From NCBI GenBank assembly GCA_008180335.1, contig VTEF01000005.1:248001-312000 (forward strand): DNA of 64,000 nt, in the 5' to 3' direction. The translations under genes were made by a program, and so were the position numbers. This document shows positions 20,251 to 29,817 of the stretch, one piece after another; the first letter of the stretch is position 1; each line of letters starts with the position of its first letter. Origin of the DNA: Priestia megaterium (lineage in GTDB: Bacteria; Bacillota; Bacilli; Bacillales; Bacillaceae_H). The notes under the pieces were generated by a model. The model made no database searches. It worked only from the letters and a program-made list of their open reading frames with translations, and was not told the origin of the DNA.

Positions 20251-21040
20251 CGTTATGCCCTCCACCTTCGCTATCATGTTTAATCGCTGTACCGACCATA
20301 TTGCCATTTTCATCTAGAAATCCATGAATACCACTAATGATATTGACTTCGTCTAACGTATCTGACAAAGCATTTACAGCTGCTGTCACCTTTGGAATCA
20401 TGCCTCCATGAATTGTGCCATTGTCAATAAGCTTTTGAATTTCACCTTTTGTTAATTCTGATATAAGCTGCTTATCTTGCAACACACCTTTAACATCTGT
20501 CACAAACATTAACTTTTCTGCCTGCACTGCCTGTGCGATAGCGCCTGCGGCTAAGTCCGCATTAATGTTAAAGCAATCACCTTCTTTGTTTACACCGATT
20601 GACGACACGACCGGGATATACTGATTGCTTGTTAACTGATTTAAAAGTTGTTCATTTACCCGAACTACTTCCCCTACATAACCTAACTTATCTAAATCAA
20701 CAGCCGTTGTTTCTAAAAGCATTCCATCACAACCTGATAGACCAATCGCCTGCAGCTGATGTTGTTGTAAGTCTGTCACCAATTGCTTATTTACTTTCCC
20801 TGCTAATACCATTGTGACAACTTCAAGTGCGTCTTTTGAAGTTCGGCGCAATCCATCGACAAATTCTGTTTCAATCTCTAATTTGGTTAACATTTGCTGA
20901 ATATCTGGCCCTCCACCGTGAACAATGATGACTTTGTAACCATCTTTGAACAATTTCTGCACGTTTTGAAAAAACACGCTTGTTAATTCATTAATGATAC
21001 TTCCTCCACACTTAATGACAACTGTTTGACCCGTATTCAT
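20216..21040 (-). CDS. argB: Acetylglutamate kinase
   Basis: A 274-residue amino-acid kinase that phosphorylates N-acetylglutamate. KCGGSI at residue ~10, HGGGPDIQ near 40 and the C-terminal FVTDVKGVL are family hallmarks. The C-terminus (after GTAIKHDSE) is about 15 residues longer than I recall for B. subtilis ArgB and runs 35 bases into argD, containing the argD ribosome site. It lacks the N-terminal helix used for arginine feedback in hexameric kinases. It lies 12 bases after argJ. Confidence 0.94.
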   Translation of the reverse strand: MNTGQTVVIKCGGSIINELTSVFFQNVQKLFKDGYKVIIVHGGGPDIQQMLTKLEIETEFVDGLRRTSKDALEVVTMVLAGKVNKQLVTDLQQHQLQAIGLSGCDGMLLETTAVDLDKLGYVGEVVRVNEQLLNQLTSNQYIPVVSSIGVNKEGDCFNINADLAAGAIAQAVQAEKLMFVTDVKGVLQDKQLISELTKGEIQKLIDNGTIHGGMIPKVTAAVNALSDTLDEVNIISGIHGFLDENGNMVGTAIKHDSEGGGHNDEFIISNVSTI

Positions 21041-21052
21041 CTCACTCTCTCC

Positions 21053-22288
21053 TCACGTGCGATAACTTGCATTAATTTTCACATAATCATATGTTAAATC
21101 GCATCCCCATGCTTTTCCTTTTCCATTTCCTTCATGTAATTCTACAGTTACATGAACAGTGGATTGCTGTAAGTATGCTTTTGCCTCTTCCTCATTAAAA
21201 GGCTGAGGCTGGCCGTTTTTTAACATTGTGATATTACCAATCGATACATCTACTTTTTCTGGATTAATGCTCACGCCGCTATATCCGACAGAACAAATAA
21301 TACGTCCCCAGTTAGCATCGGCACCATACATCGCTGTTTTAACTAAGCTCGATCCAACAATTTGTTTTGCAATGATATTGGCTTGTTCATTTGTGTCAGC
21401 ACCACTCACATTTACTTCAATTAACTTCGTTGCCCCTTCACCATCGCGCGCAATTTGTTTTGCCAAATCCTCTGACACAAGACGGAGTGTTTCATAAAAG
21501 GCTAACCATTCAGGATGATTTGGTGTTAATAATTCGTTGTTTGCCATTCCATTTGCTAATACAATCACCATATCGTTTGTTGATGTATCACCATCAACTG
21601 TAATTTGATTAAAGCTTTTATTTGTAATTGAACGAAGGGCATCTTGTAGAACTGCTGATTCAATGTTTGCATCCGTTGTGACAAAGCCAAGCATTGTTGC
21701 CATATTTGGATGAATCATGCCAGATCCTTTAGCTGCACCGCCAATTGTCACTTTTTTACCATCAATTATCGTTTCATAACAGGCTGTTTTCATGACGGTA
21801 TCAGTCGTCAAGATAGCAGTTTGAAATCCTTCTGCACTTTGTTTATTTGATGCGGGGCTTAATAGGTGAATACCGTCTACAATTTTAGGCATATCGAGAA
21901 GCTCACCAATTACACCTGTTGAGGCTACTGCCACATAATGATCAGGAATCATTAACTTTTCAGCGCACGTTTTACGCATTGTGTAAGCATCTTTTAATCC
22001 TTGCTCGCCGGTACAAGCATTCGCACATGCGCTATTCACGACAATCGCCTGTAATTTTTTCTCCACCTCTATACTTTCCTTTGTCACATGCAACGGAGCT
22101 GCTTGAAATGCGTTCAATGTATATACAGCTGCACAGTTAGCAGGTACTTCACTTAAAATGATGCCAAGATCTTTTTTTTCATAACGGAGCCCTGCATGAA
22201 TTCCGTCAGCAAAAAAGCCTTTTGGGGCTACAATTGTTCCCCCTTCTATTTTCTTTATATCTAGTAAACTCTTTTTTGCTGTAATCAC
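21053..22288 (-). CDS. argJ: Bifunctional ornithine acetyltransferase / N-acetylglutamate synthase ArgJ
   Basis: A 411-residue self-cleaving Ntn-hydrolase-like enzyme that recycles the acetyl group from acetylornithine onto glutamate. The autoprocessing site is visible in HPNMATMLGF, where Thr becomes the N-terminal nucleophile of the beta chain; KGSGMIHPN precedes it. The frame is open nine codons further (ATG at 22315), but AGGAGGG six bases before a GTG at 22288 points to the GTG start. It sits 30 bases after argC. Confidence 0.94.
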   Translation of the reverse strand: MITAKKSLLDIKKIEGGTIVAPKGFFADGIHAGLRYEKKDLGIILSEVPANCAAVYTLNAFQAAPLHVTKESIEVEKKLQAIVVNSACANACTGEQGLKDAYTMRKTCAEKLMIPDHYVAVASTGVIGELLDMPKIVDGIHLLSPASNKQSAEGFQTAILTTDTVMKTACYETIIDGKKVTIGGAAKGSGMIHPNMATMLGFVTTDANIESAVLQDALRSITNKSFNQITVDGDTSTNDMVIVLANGMANNELLTPNHPEWLAFYETLRLVSEDLAKQIARDGEGATKLIEVNVSGADTNEQANIIAKQIVGSSLVKTAMYGADANWGRIICSVGYSGVSINPEKVDVSIGNITMLKNGQPQPFNEEEAKAYLQQSTVHVTVELHEGNGKGKAWGCDLTYDYVKINASYRT

Positions 22289-22318
22289 ATTGTTCCCTCC
22301 TGCTTTAGTCATCATTAT

Positions 22319-23362
22319 TTATGGATAAACAGGTAATCTACCAATCCCTGTTTGCTGTTCAAACCCCATGATTATATTAGCGTTTTGAATGGCTTGCCCT
22401 GCTGCGCCTTTAACTAAATTATCAATGACTGCAACAATAGTTACACGCTTTGTACGCTCATCAAGCGCAATGCCAATATCACAATAATTTGAGCCGCTTA
22501 CTTCTTTTGTTGATGGAAACTCACCCATTTTTCGAATGCGAACAAACGGAGCATGTTCGTAAGCTTGAACATACAGCTCGTAAAGCTCTTCTGTTGAAAG
22601 TTCTTCTGTTAGCTGCAGATACATCGTGCTCATAATCCCTCTGTTCATTGGCACTAAATGTGTACTAAATGTAACGCAGCCAACTTGTTCATCCCATTTT
22701 GCCAAAACTGATTCAATCTCTGGAATATGCTGATGTTGATTGACTTTATAAATTTTCATATTTTCATTAATTTCAGCGTAATGAACAAGTTGTGAAAGAC
22801 CTCGCCCTGCACCTGAAATACCTGATTTAGCATCAATAATGATTGAATTTGATTGAACGATTTTTCTCTGTACAATGGGTGCTAAACCAAGTAATGTTGC
22901 CGTTGGATAACATCCTGGATTAGCAATAAATGTACTTTCTTTTACTTCTTCAGTAAACCATTCTGGCAGTCCATATACTGATTTCTGTAAATCTTCTATC
23001 CTAGCAGAAGGCTTTTTATACCATTTTTCATAAAGCTCTTCTGTTTTCAAACGAAAATCTCCCGACAAATCGATTACTTTCATTCCTTCTTCTAAAAGTT
23101 GTGGAACAAGTTGGCTCGATACACCTGATGGCGTGGCTGTAAAAACAAGATCAATTTCTTTCGCCATCTTGCCAGGATTAATTTGTTGCAATGTATATAC
23201 ACTATTAGCTAAGTGCGGATATACTTCCGAAATTTCAACACCATGCTGTGACGATGAATACAATGCATAAACATGAAAATGAGGATGATTAGCTAGCAAG
23301 CGAATTAGCTCTACCCCTCCATACCCTGTCGCTCCAACGATTCCAACCTTTATTTTATTCAT
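22319..23362 (-). CDS. argC: N-acetyl-gamma-glutamyl-phosphate reductase
   Basis: A 347-residue NADPH-dependent reductase, third step of arginine synthesis. It has a Rossmann GATGYGGVELIRLL at the N-terminus, the catalytic cysteine in ANPGCYPTA near residue 148, and a conserved His in the C-terminal HLVPMNRG. AAAGGAG eight bases before the ATG at 23362 selects that start over an upstream in-frame codon. It is the first gene of the operon, directly downstream of a strong sigma-A promoter carrying an ARG-box-like sequence. Confidence 0.95.
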   Translation of the reverse strand: MNKIKVGIVGATGYGGVELIRLLANHPHFHVYALYSSSQHGVEISEVYPHLANSVYTLQQINPGKMAKEIDLVFTATPSGVSSQLVPQLLEEGMKVIDLSGDFRLKTEELYEKWYKKPSARIEDLQKSVYGLPEWFTEEVKESTFIANPGCYPTATLLGLAPIVQRKIVQSNSIIIDAKSGISGAGRGLSQLVHYAEINENMKIYKVNQHQHIPEIESVLAKWDEQVGCVTFSTHLVPMNRGIMSTMYLQLTEELSTEELYELYVQAYEHAPFVRIRKMGEFPSTKEVSGSNYCDIGIALDERTKRVTIVAVIDNLVKGAAGQAIQNANIIMGFEQQTGIGRLPVYP

Positions 23363-23389
23363 CTTAAAACTCCTTTTTCTACGCAACTA

Positions 23390-23433
23390 TTTGAATTATT
23401 TCTCATTATAATACTGTATAAAAATAAAATCAA
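23390..23433 (-). promoter_or_regulatory. argC promoter and ArgR/AhrC box
   Basis: On the minus strand TTGATT (23428-23433), 17 bases and TATAAT (23405-23410) form a near-consensus sigma-A promoter. TTTGAATTATTTCTCA (23390-23405, plus strand) matches the ARG box TNTGAATWWWWATTCA at 14 of 16 positions and covers the expected start site. GAATATTTAAAAATAT next to the -35 may be a second box. Confidence 0.7.
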
Positions 23434-23649
23434 ACGAATATTTAAAAATATATTATTTTTTTCAGTATATTTAAATATCTTTAAATATACATTTAAATTA
23501 ATTTTTATAACAACATTGACACAAATTTCATTCGTGTAGCTATAGATAAAAAAGGGGTTAGTAAGTCACTATTTCTGACAGAAATGATTCGCCTCAGCAT
23601 ATGAAAAAAAAAAAAAACAAACGTAATCAAATCTTTTCTTGATTAAAAA

Positions 23650-23682
23650 GAAAAAACAGCACACCCTAGCGGTGTGCTGTTT
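23650..23682 (-). terminator. Terminator of the yitW-like gene
   Basis: AAACAGCACACC and GGTGTGCTGTTT pair around CTAGC; on the minus strand six T residues follow. Confidence 0.93.
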
Positions 23683-23693
23683 GTCATTATTGA

Positions 23694-24002
23694 TTATTGG
23701 ATGCCTAGGGCAATTTTTGCATAACGCGACATACGTTCTTTTTCCCACGGCGGATTAAAGGTAATATTTACTTCCACTTGCTCTACGCCATCAAGTGGCA
23801 ATAATTTATTCTTCACATCTTCTGTAATAGCACCTGCCAATGGACATCCGATTGATGTCAGTGTCATTGTCACAACGACCGTGTTATTTTCTTGCAGCTC
23901 TACTCCATATACGAGCCCTAAATTAACAATGTCCACTCCAAGTTCTGGGTCTACTACCTCTTCTAATGCTTCCATAATGCGTTCTTCTAACTGCTTCTCC
24001 AT
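23694..24002 (-). CDS. yitW: MIP18-family Fe-S cluster assembly protein (YitW/SufT-like)
   Basis: A 102-residue protein of the metal-sulfur cluster assembly (DUF59/PaaD) family. Motifs are DPELGVDIVNLGLVYG and LTSIGCPLAGAI, whose single cysteine is the conserved reactive one, then FNPPWEKERMS. These proteins help mature Fe-S enzymes. AAAGGAG eight bases before the ATG at 24002 excludes an upstream in-frame start. Its position beside argC and the yitU-like gene matches the B. subtilis yit-arg junction. Confidence 0.87.
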   Translation of the reverse strand: MEKQLEERIMEALEEVVDPELGVDIVNLGLVYGVELQENNTVVVTMTLTSIGCPLAGAITEDVKNKLLPLDGVEQVEVNITFNPPWEKERMSRYAKIALGIQ

Positions 24003-24379
24003 ATAAATACTCCTTTCTTTGTACAATTCCGTTTTCACTCTTTGTATATATTAGATATACCCTTATCTAGATCATCTACTCCTACATAACTAGATTTATC
24101 TAAGAACGGAACTTTCCCACAATGACTTTAACCTAACAAGCAGTTACTGTACTGTCAATCGTTCTGCTTTTAACCTTGGTGAAATTTGTGTAAAATATGG
24201 GAATACATGCATGAATCAACCTATCAGTTAATATAATCGTATCACTGTTTTTTTATAAAGTGAAACTTCAATCAGCAGGGATTTTACAGGCAGTCTTCCT
24301 TGATTTAATGGTCTTGGCTTGAGCCGTCGACTGCTTGTTGAATCAAGATAAAGAAATTACTTCGTATAAAGGAGATTTT
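24003..24379. other. Intergenic region between yitW and yitU
   Basis: Divergent promoter space. Repeat copy C begins at 24253. Its 3' side contains inverted words GCAGTC/GACTGC and CTTGATT/AATCAAG (24290-24351) that could fold into a long hairpin just ahead of the yitU ribosome site. No gene is evident. Confidence 0.5.
24253..24292 (+). repeat. Dispersed intergenic repeat, copy C
   Basis: TTATAAAGTGAAACTTCAAT followed by CAGCAGGGATTTTACAGGC matches copy B (ATAAAGTGAAACTTTAATCA) in its first half. It is followed by the imperfect inverted repeats that reach almost to the yitU start. Confidence 0.55.
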
Positions 24380-25192
24380 ATGGAGACAAACCAATATTTA
24401 ATTGCTTTAGATTTAGATGGCACCTTATTAACAGATAAAAAAACAATCTCACCAAAAACAAAAATGACACTTCAAAAAGCAAAAGAGTTAGGCCACATCG
24501 TAATGATCGCAACGGGACGTCCTTATCGTTCAAGCGCTATGTATTATAAAGAACTTAGCTTGACAACACCAATTGTCAACTTTAACGGTGCTCTTGTTCA
24601 TCATCCCTTAGATCAAAATTGGGGTACATACCACGAACCTCTTAATCGAACAACAGTTCATGACATTGTAACAGCAATGAACGATTATCACGTTAACAAC
24701 ATTTTAGCTGAAGTAAAAGATGATGTGTATTTGCACTATGAAGACCGAAAACTCATGGATGTTTTAAGCCTCGGTGATCCTAAGCTACAAACAGGTGATT
24801 TACGCCATACATTACAGCACGACCCTACTTCTATATTAATCCATGCTGATGAAGATCATGTAAATGAGATTCGTTCACATTTGTCGGAAGTTCATGCTGA
24901 AGTGTTAGAGCATAGAAGATGGGGTGCTCCCTGGCATGTAATTGAAATTGTCAAAAAAGGCTTAAGTAAAGCAGTTGGGCTACAACGAGTTGCTCACTAT
25001 TATAATATTCCACGCGATCATATTATTGCCTTTGGAGATGAAGACAATGACTTTGAAATGATTAAATTTGCCGGTCATGGCATTGCCATGGAAAACGGGA
25101 TTCATCAATTAAAACAAATTGCTCGTGAAGTGACACGCTCAAACGAGCAAGATGGCATTGCTTATTATTTGGAAAAAGCCTTGAACTTATAA
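24380..25192 (+). CDS. yitU: Cof-type HAD-superfamily phosphatase (YitU-like)
   Basis: A 270-residue haloacid-dehalogenase phosphatase with a C2 cap. Motif I DLDGTLLT holds the Asp nucleophile. Motif III/IV GDEDNDFEMI is near the C-terminus, and VIEIVKKGLSKAVGL provides the conserved Lys. Relatives hydrolyse sugar phosphates or flavin precursors; B. subtilis YitU has been linked to the missing phosphatase step of riboflavin synthesis. The start at 24380 follows AAAGGAG by five bases; a longer frame from 24335 lacks a ribosome site. Confidence 0.85.
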   Translation: METNQYLIALDLDGTLLTDKKTISPKTKMTLQKAKELGHIVMIATGRPYRSSAMYYKELSLTTPIVNFNGALVHHPLDQNWGTYHEPLNRTTVHDIVTAMNDYHVNNILAEVKDDVYLHYEDRKLMDVLSLGDPKLQTGDLRHTLQHDPTSILIHADEDHVNEIRSHLSEVHAEVLEHRRWGAPWHVIEIVKKGLSKAVGLQRVAHYYNIPRDHIIAFGDEDNDFEMIKFAGHGIAMENGIHQLKQIAREVTRSNEQDGIAYYLEKALNL

Positions 25193-25260
25193 CTTCATTT
25201 CTTGCAGGCAAAGGTAAATTTTTCAGAACTATTATTTTTTATAAAACAGCATATACTATA

Positions 25261-25289
25261 ATCGACACTTTTTCAGTGTCGATTTTTGT
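25261..25289 (+). terminator. Terminator of yitU
   Basis: ATCGACACT and AGTGTCGAT form a 9-bp stem with a C-ended pyrimidine loop, followed by TTTTGTT. Confidence 0.85.
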
Positions 25290-25342
25290 TCCTTTAAAAG
25301 TCTTAGCTGAATTTGTTTCAATATCTTGAGGAGGAATGTATG

Positions 25343-25480
25343 ATGGGTAGAAGCAATCGATCAAAACGTTTTGTAAAACAAGGTGCAGATGCAGTTCAAA
25401 AACATGATGAACGTATTCCTTATCATATGACAATGGCCGAAGCTGAACAACAAGGCCAATCTCCTCGTGGAGGGCAATAA
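25343..25480 (+). CDS. Small basic protein, unknown function
   Basis: A 45-residue protein starting MGRSNRSKRFVKQGADAVQ and ending in a Gly-rich tail. A strong GAGGAGG ribosome site lies eight bases before the ATG at 25343 (five before another ATG at 25340). Its high Arg/Lys content and short disordered tail recall small spore or stress proteins of bacilli, but I do not recognise the family. It ends three bases before the next gene, so the two are probably co-transcribed. Confidence 0.6.
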   Translation: MGRSNRSKRFVKQGADAVQKHDERIPYHMTMAEAEQQGQSPRGGQ

Positions 25481-25483
25481 CTC

Positions 25484-25855
25484 ATGAATCAATCAATATT
25501 TGGACAAGTAAGAGATGTATTACGAAATGCTGTATCGAATCGTTCAGAAGACCACAACGAGCATCAGCACGGACACTCTAATAACCATAAGAGTCATAAC
25601 GGTGAGTTTGACATCTCAGGTGCTATATTAAAAGGAGTTATGTCAGATGTTTCACCACAAGAACAGCAGCAATTAAAACAGTTCGAAAACTCATTAAACC
25701 AAAACTATGATTCAAAGCAGTCAGCATCTTCTCATACACCAGCAGGTCAAATGGAAATTGCTGAAAATATGCTGTCTCATATGGAACAAAACGCGGCGCT
25801 TGATGAGCGGGCAAAACTGCATGAACTAGCTGAAGACTTAGAAAGCAAATCCTAA
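25484..25855 (+). CDS. Hypothetical His-rich protein, possible DUF3813 relative
   Basis: A 123-residue acidic, probably helical protein. Residues 23-37 hold a histidine-rich stretch (EDHNEHQHGHSNNHKSH) that might bind metal. The C-terminal half (SPQEQQQLKQFENSLNQ, then two short helices) loosely resembles the DUF3813/YizC type found at this locus in bacilli. GGAGGG lies ten bases before the ATG. It follows the small basic gene without a gap and ends at a strong bidirectional terminator. Function unknown. Confidence 0.6.
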   Translation: MNQSIFGQVRDVLRNAVSNRSEDHNEHQHGHSNNHKSHNGEFDISGAILKGVMSDVSPQEQQQLKQFENSLNQNYDSKQSASSHTPAGQMEIAENMLSHMEQNAALDERAKLHELAEDLESKS

Positions 25856-25856
25856 T

Positions 25857-25890
25857 AAAAAAGCTGATCCTTGAAGGATCAGCTTTTTTG
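25857..25890. terminator. Bidirectional terminator between the His-rich gene and yitT
   Basis: AAAAAAGCTGATCC and GGATCAGCTTTTTT form a long stem around TTGA, T-rich on both strands. Confidence 0.93.
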
Positions 25891-26736
25891 TTAATCTTTT
25901 CGAAAGAGCCCGAAAATCCCAGTTGTTTGTACAATATTTGTAAATGCTTCTGGATCAATTTCTTTAATAATTTGTTCTAAATCAAATAACTCATAGCGAG
26001 TTAGCACAATCATTAACATATCTTTATCTTCGTTTGTAAATCCGCCTCTTGCCGGAAGCGTTGTAATCCCGCGAACTAATTTTGCATGAATTGCTTTTCT
26101 TAATTCCGGACCTTTTTTAGTAACAATCATAGCTGTTAATTTTACATGTCGAGTATGGATCACATCGATTACCCGCGTAGTTGTATATAGCGCTACTAAT
26201 GTATAAAGCGATTTTTCTGCTCCATATAACAATCCCGCTGCCACAATAATAATAGCATTTAAGGTAAATAGATAGCCTCCTATTGGTTTATCTTTCATTC
26301 TAGATAGAACCATCGCGATAATATCTAACCCACCAGTAGAAGCACCAAACTTTAATGTAATCCCAACACCAACGGCTAGAATGACACCCCCAAATACAGC
26401 GTTTAGAATAATATCGGTCGAAAGTGCTTGAATAGGCACAAACTCCAAAAATATCGTTGTAGCAACAACGCTATAAAAACTGTAAATAGTAAATGTTTTC
26501 CCAACTTTTTTCCATCCTAAAATGGTGACAGGAATATTCAATAAAAAAAGGAAAATACCAGTTGAAATTGTAAATGGCGTATAATCGTTAACGATACTCG
26601 AAACAAGCTGAGCCACACCTGTAAACCCGCTTGAGTATACATTCGCTGGAATTAAAAATAAATTTAGCGCAATTGCATTGAGTAACGCTCCAATTGTTAC
26701 AACCATTATTTTTTTCACTTCAAGCCAAATAATCAA
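25891..26736 (-). CDS. yitT: YitT-family membrane protein (DUF161 plus DUF2179)
   Basis: A 281-residue protein with about five membrane helices in the first 190 residues and a soluble C-terminal DUF2179 domain (from ~TAMIVTKKGPELRKAI). The motif GASTGGLDIIA is typical of the family. Molecular role unknown; members occur in several copies per Bacillus genome. The start appears to be TTG, ten bases after a G-rich run, with a GTG six codons later as the alternative. It lies between the yitU cluster and a divergent degV gene, as in B. subtilis. Confidence 0.83.
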   Translation of the reverse strand: MIIWLEVKKIMVVTIGALLNAIALNLFLIPANVYSSGFTGVAQLVSSIVNDYTPFTISTGIFLFLLNIPVTILGWKKVGKTFTIYSFYSVVATTIFLEFVPIQALSTDIILNAVFGGVILAVGVGITLKFGASTGGLDIIAMVLSRMKDKPIGGYLFTLNAIIIVAAGLLYGAEKSLYTLVALYTTTRVIDVIHTRHVKLTAMIVTKKGPELRKAIHAKLVRGITTLPARGGFTNEDKDMLMIVLTRYELFDLEQIIKEIDPEAFTNIVQTTGIFGLFRKD

Positions 26737-27045
26737 TGATTAAAAACCCCCAAGCTTTAACAAAATCCATGCTTTCTCCAAATTCAACCAAATAGAATAA
26801 AGCCAATGCAGCATCATAACATTAACTATAGTATGTACGATTTGTCACAATAAAAAAAACTGATTCCTAAATTGTATTTTTACTCAACTGCTTATACACT
26901 ATTACTATCACGTGTATACAACTTGTTAGCTTATTTTGATTACCTTGTAGCGATCATTTTAAGTAAGGTAAAAAATAAGCCATCATCCATTTAGTTTTAA
27001 CAAAAGAACCAACACTTAGATAACTGTATTAGGAAGGTGACATTT
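26737..27045. other. Divergent intergenic region yitT/degV
   Basis: AT-rich promoter region. On the minus strand TTATTG, 17 bases and TATAGT near 26825-26855 may be the yitT promoter. Nothing else is recognisable. Confidence 0.4.
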
Positions 27046-27906
27046 ATGTCAATTAGAATTTTAACAGATAGTGCAAGCGACTTATCTCTCTCATTTTTTA
27101 ATGAGTCTAACGTAGCATTCATACCGCTCCGTGTGCATTTGAACGATACCGAATATTTAGACTTGCAAACCATTAATCCATCTGACGTACACAAAGCGAT
27201 TCGTAACGGAGCGATGCCGAAAACTTCACAAGCTGCACCAGCAACAATGTATGAAGCATTTGAAGAAGTGGCAAAAACAGGTGACGATTGTGTATATATC
27301 GCTTTCTCTTCTCAATTGTCTGGTACATATCAAACAGCTGTGATGATGAAAAATGAATTACTGGAGAAATACCCTGACTTTAACCTTGAAATTATCGACA
27401 CAAAATGTGCTTCTCTTGGCCAAGGTTTAGTTGTCCACTACGCTGTGCAACTGCTTCTTAAAAACGCATCGTTTGAAGAACTTATCGGTAAGATTAAACA
27501 ATACGCTGCCCATATGGAGCATATTTTTACCGTGGATGATTTAGATTTCCTTGCACAAGGTGGCCGTGTTAGCAAGGCTTCTGCCTTTTTGGGAGGTCTT
27601 CTGAATATAAAGCCAATCTTACATGTAGAAGACGGAAAGCTAGTTCCAATTGAAAAACTACGCGGGCGCAAAAAAGTATTAAAACGTATGGTTGATATTA
27701 TGGAAGAACGCGGGAAAAACTTAAAAAATCAAACAATTGCAATCAGTCATGGTGATGATGAAGAAACGGCTCTTCAATTAAAAGGAATGATTGAAGAACG
27801 ATTTGGCTGCACGTCTTTCATGATCAATATGATCGGAGCCGCAGTAGGCTCTCACGCTGGTCCAGGCACCATTGCTTTATTCTTTTTAAACAAAGATATC
27901 GAATAA
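27046..27906 (+). CDS. yitS: DegV-family fatty-acid-binding protein (YitS-like)
   Basis: A 286-residue DegV protein. The N-terminal [10 protein letters not shown] motif and the central [12 protein letters not shown] form the lipid headgroup site, and [13 protein letters not shown] is the third signature. DegV proteins bind fatty acids, and FakB homologues present them to FakA kinase for phosphorylation. AGGAAGGTGA is six bases before the ATG at 27046; a GTG at 27037 overlaps it. No fakA is in the window. Confidence 0.86.
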   Translation: MSIRILTDSASDLSLSFFNESNVAFIPLRVHLNDTEYLDLQTINPSDVHKAIRNGAMPKTSQAAPATMYEAFEEVAKTGDDCVYIAFSSQLSGTYQTAVMMKNELLEKYPDFNLEIIDTKCASLGQGLVVHYAVQLLLKNASFEELIGKIKQYAAHMEHIFTVDDLDFLAQGGRVSKASAFLGGLLNIKPILHVEDGKLVPIEKLRGRKKVLKRMVDIMEERGKNLKNQTIAISHGDDEETALQLKGMIEERFGCTSFMINMIGAAVGSHAGPGTIALFFLNKDIE

Positions 27907-27964
27907 ACCTTATAAAGACGGGTATTCTAACGATACATGCTATCAAAAAGGAGTGTATATTAAG

Positions 27965-28096
27965 ATGCCTCACACAAGTGATAATGATAAAAAAGCGAAA
28001 GACAATAACGCAAAACATCAGCAAAAAAACTTGCAAGAACAACATAATCGGGGACTGGGCAAACATTCATATTCTAAAAAGACAGATCACCTTTAA
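27965..28096 (+). CDS. DUF3941-type small hydrophilic protein
   Basis: A 43-residue, highly charged, probably disordered protein (MPHTSDNDKKAKDNNAKH start, then HNRGLGKHSYSKK), which I match to DUF3941-type proteins of bacilli. AAAAGGAG lies about ten bases before the ATG. It is 58 bases downstream of degV on the same strand and is closed by a terminator, so it may be the operon tail. Family assignment is from memory; role unknown. Confidence 0.7.
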   Translation: MPHTSDNDKKAKDNNAKHQQKNLQEQHNRGLGKHSYSKKTDHL

Positions 28097-28103
28097 TAGG
28101 TAA

Positions 28104-28137
28104 GATAAACCATCCTGCAGAGGATGGTTTATCTTTT
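28104..28137 (+). terminator. Terminator after the DUF3941-type gene
   Basis: GATAAACCATCC and GGATGGTTTATC form a 12-bp stem with loop TGCAGA, followed by TTTT; it could also serve the convergent cvfB. Confidence 0.87.
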
Positions 28138-28151
28138 AACAGGGAAACGAC

Positions 28152-29012
28152 TTACTCTTTTTTAAAATAAGTCCACCCTTCTTCTTGATACACTTTTCCT
28201 TCTTTCATCAGCTTACCTAATGCCCGTTTAAACGCAGCTTTACTCATATTAAAGCGCACACGAATATCTTCTGGATAGCTTTTATCCCCAAACGGCATGG
28301 CCCCTCCACGGCTTTCCATATAGTCATACAAAGCTTGGGCGTCTAAGTCCATGCTTTCTTGCTTGCGGGGTAATAAAGATACATTTAACGTCCCATCTTC
28401 TTTTACATGAATAACACGGCCGGTAACCAATGTTCCTAGTTTAGGTTCTTGCTTTCTTTCTGTTTCATGAATAAATCCAACATAGCCTTCGTCTGTCATA
28501 ATAAATGAACCAACGCGCAGCACACGATAAACACGTCCAGTCACCTCACGATTAAATAATGTAGCTGGAGCTGAGACAGCCATGTCTTTCATCACATCAT
28601 CTGTTGCAATTTTCCCATATAGCTTGCCTCGATTGGATACTTTCATTGTACAATATAATTTGCTTCCTACCTCTGGCCATAGGCTTTGGAGTGCGGGTAA
28701 ATCCGTTGCACCGATAAGCATATCTTTATTCATCCCGATGTTAACAAATACGCCTAGCTCATCGTTTACATCGACTACATCAACCCATGCATATGTTCCT
28801 TCTTCAATGACTGGGAGATGCATTGTTGCTGTTAAACGGCTTTGATTATCTAAGTATAAAAACACTTCTACCTCATCTTGCTCATTTAACTCGCGTGTAG
28901 CTTCATTTTTATGAAGAAGAATCTCTCCTTCTTCATCTTCTAACATGTAGCCAATCGGTGTCTCACGAACAACAGTTAAACGTGCTTTTTGCCCTGCTTC
29001 TACTGCATTCAT
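28152..29012 (-). CDS. cvfB: CvfB (YitL) S1-domain RNA-binding protein
   Basis: A 286-residue RNA-binding protein: three S1-like domains (about 1-65, 70-140, 145-215) and a C-terminal winged helix (YPEDIRVRFNMSKAAFKRALGKLMKEG). The pattern matches CvfB, a virulence/conserved regulator in staphylococci and YitL in B. subtilis. The start MNAVEAGQKARLTV is preceded by AAAGGATGG. It lies convergent to the degV-DUF3941 unit. Which RNAs it binds cannot be read from the sequence. Confidence 0.87.
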   Translation of the reverse strand: MNAVEAGQKARLTVVRETPIGYMLEDEEGEILLHKNEATRELNEQDEVEVFLYLDNQSRLTATMHLPVIEEGTYAWVDVVDVNDELGVFVNIGMNKDMLIGATDLPALQSLWPEVGSKLYCTMKVSNRGKLYGKIATDDVMKDMAVSAPATLFNREVTGRVYRVLRVGSFIMTDEGYVGFIHETERKQEPKLGTLVTGRVIHVKEDGTLNVSLLPRKQESMDLDAQALYDYMESRGGAMPFGDKSYPEDIRVRFNMSKAAFKRALGKLMKEGKVYQEEGWTYFKKE

Positions 29013-29323
29013 TTTCTAATCCATCCTTTATATAAATTAATTAATTTTCGCATTCACTACGTTTTCTTCTAGCATGTCATAATGAATCATAAGGTCATTG
29101 TCACGTAGCGTCTATAAAAATTCTCTTCTCCTAGCTTACAACAAAAATCAAGAATTGTATTGTATCAATTGTCATTCTTCAATTCAATATCAGTTGTATA
29201 CAGTTTTTGTTTTATTTATAATAAAAACACAAACTTTTTACAGGTTACATTTTACAATTCTTTTTTAAACAAACGATTGTATAACAGCACTAAGCCTGTA
29301 AATCAAGAGAATGGGAGGATATT
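29013..29323. other. Divergent intergenic region cvfB/yajQ
   Basis: AT-rich promoter region without recognisable motif. An open frame at 29160-29363 has no ribosome site and overlaps the yajQ start, so I do not annotate it. Confidence 0.45.
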
Positions 29324-29815
29324 ATGGCTAAAGATAGTTCATTTGACGTTGTATCTCAAGTAGATTTGTCGGAAGTAACAAACGGTGTAACAATGGCCTT
29401 AAAAGAAATTAAAAACCGCTATGACTTTAAAGGAAGCAAAAGTGATATCTCATTAGATAAAGAAGAACTGGTTCTTGTGTCAGATGATGAGTTTAAACTT
29501 GAGCAATTGAAAGATGTATTAATATCAAAGCTCATCAAGCGAGGCGTTCCTACTAAAAACATTTCATATGGCAAAATTGAAAACGCTTCAGGTGGCACTG
29601 TACGGCAACGTGCCAAGTTAATACAAGGAATCGATAAAGAAAACGCTAAAAAAATCAATACCATTATTAAAAATACGGGTTTAAAAGTAAAAAGCCAAAT
29701 TCAAGATGACCAGCTTCGAGTAAGCGGGAAAAATCGTGATGATTTACAGCAAATCATCTCAGCAATTCGCAGCGCTGATTTATCAATTGATGTTCAATTC
29801 ATTAATTATCGATAA
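29324..29815 (+). CDS. yitK: YajQ-family nucleotide-binding protein (YitK)
   Basis: A 163-residue protein of the UPF0234/YajQ family with two ferredoxin-like domains. It shows [14 protein letters not shown] at the N-terminus, [14 protein letters not shown], and a C-terminal [21 protein letters not shown]. Homologues bind tRNA or GTP, and in Xanthomonas a member binds cyclic-di-GMP. GGGAGG is six bases before the ATG. It sits next to yitL/cvfB as in B. subtilis and is monocistronic with its own terminator. Confidence 0.9.
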   Translation: MAKDSSFDVVSQVDLSEVTNGVTMALKEIKNRYDFKGSKSDISLDKEELVLVSDDEFKLEQLKDVLISKLIKRGVPTKNISYGKIENASGGTVRQRAKLIQGIDKENAKKINTIIKNTGLKVKSQIQDDQLRVSGKNRDDLQQIISAIRSADLSIDVQFINYR

Positions 29816-29817
29816 CA

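Larger units (their letters stand above)
23363..23693. other. AT-rich region upstream of argC
   Basis: It contains the argC promoter and ARG-box (23390-23433), then a block of A/T-only palindromic words around TTTAAATAT (23440-23510). These could be further weak ArgR half-boxes or just curved DNA. The yitW terminator lies at its far end. No gene is seen. Confidence 0.5.

Noticed and set aside
23440-23510. A/T-only palindromes upstream of argC considered as several ARG boxes
   Set aside because: They lack the TGAAT core; base composition alone explains them.
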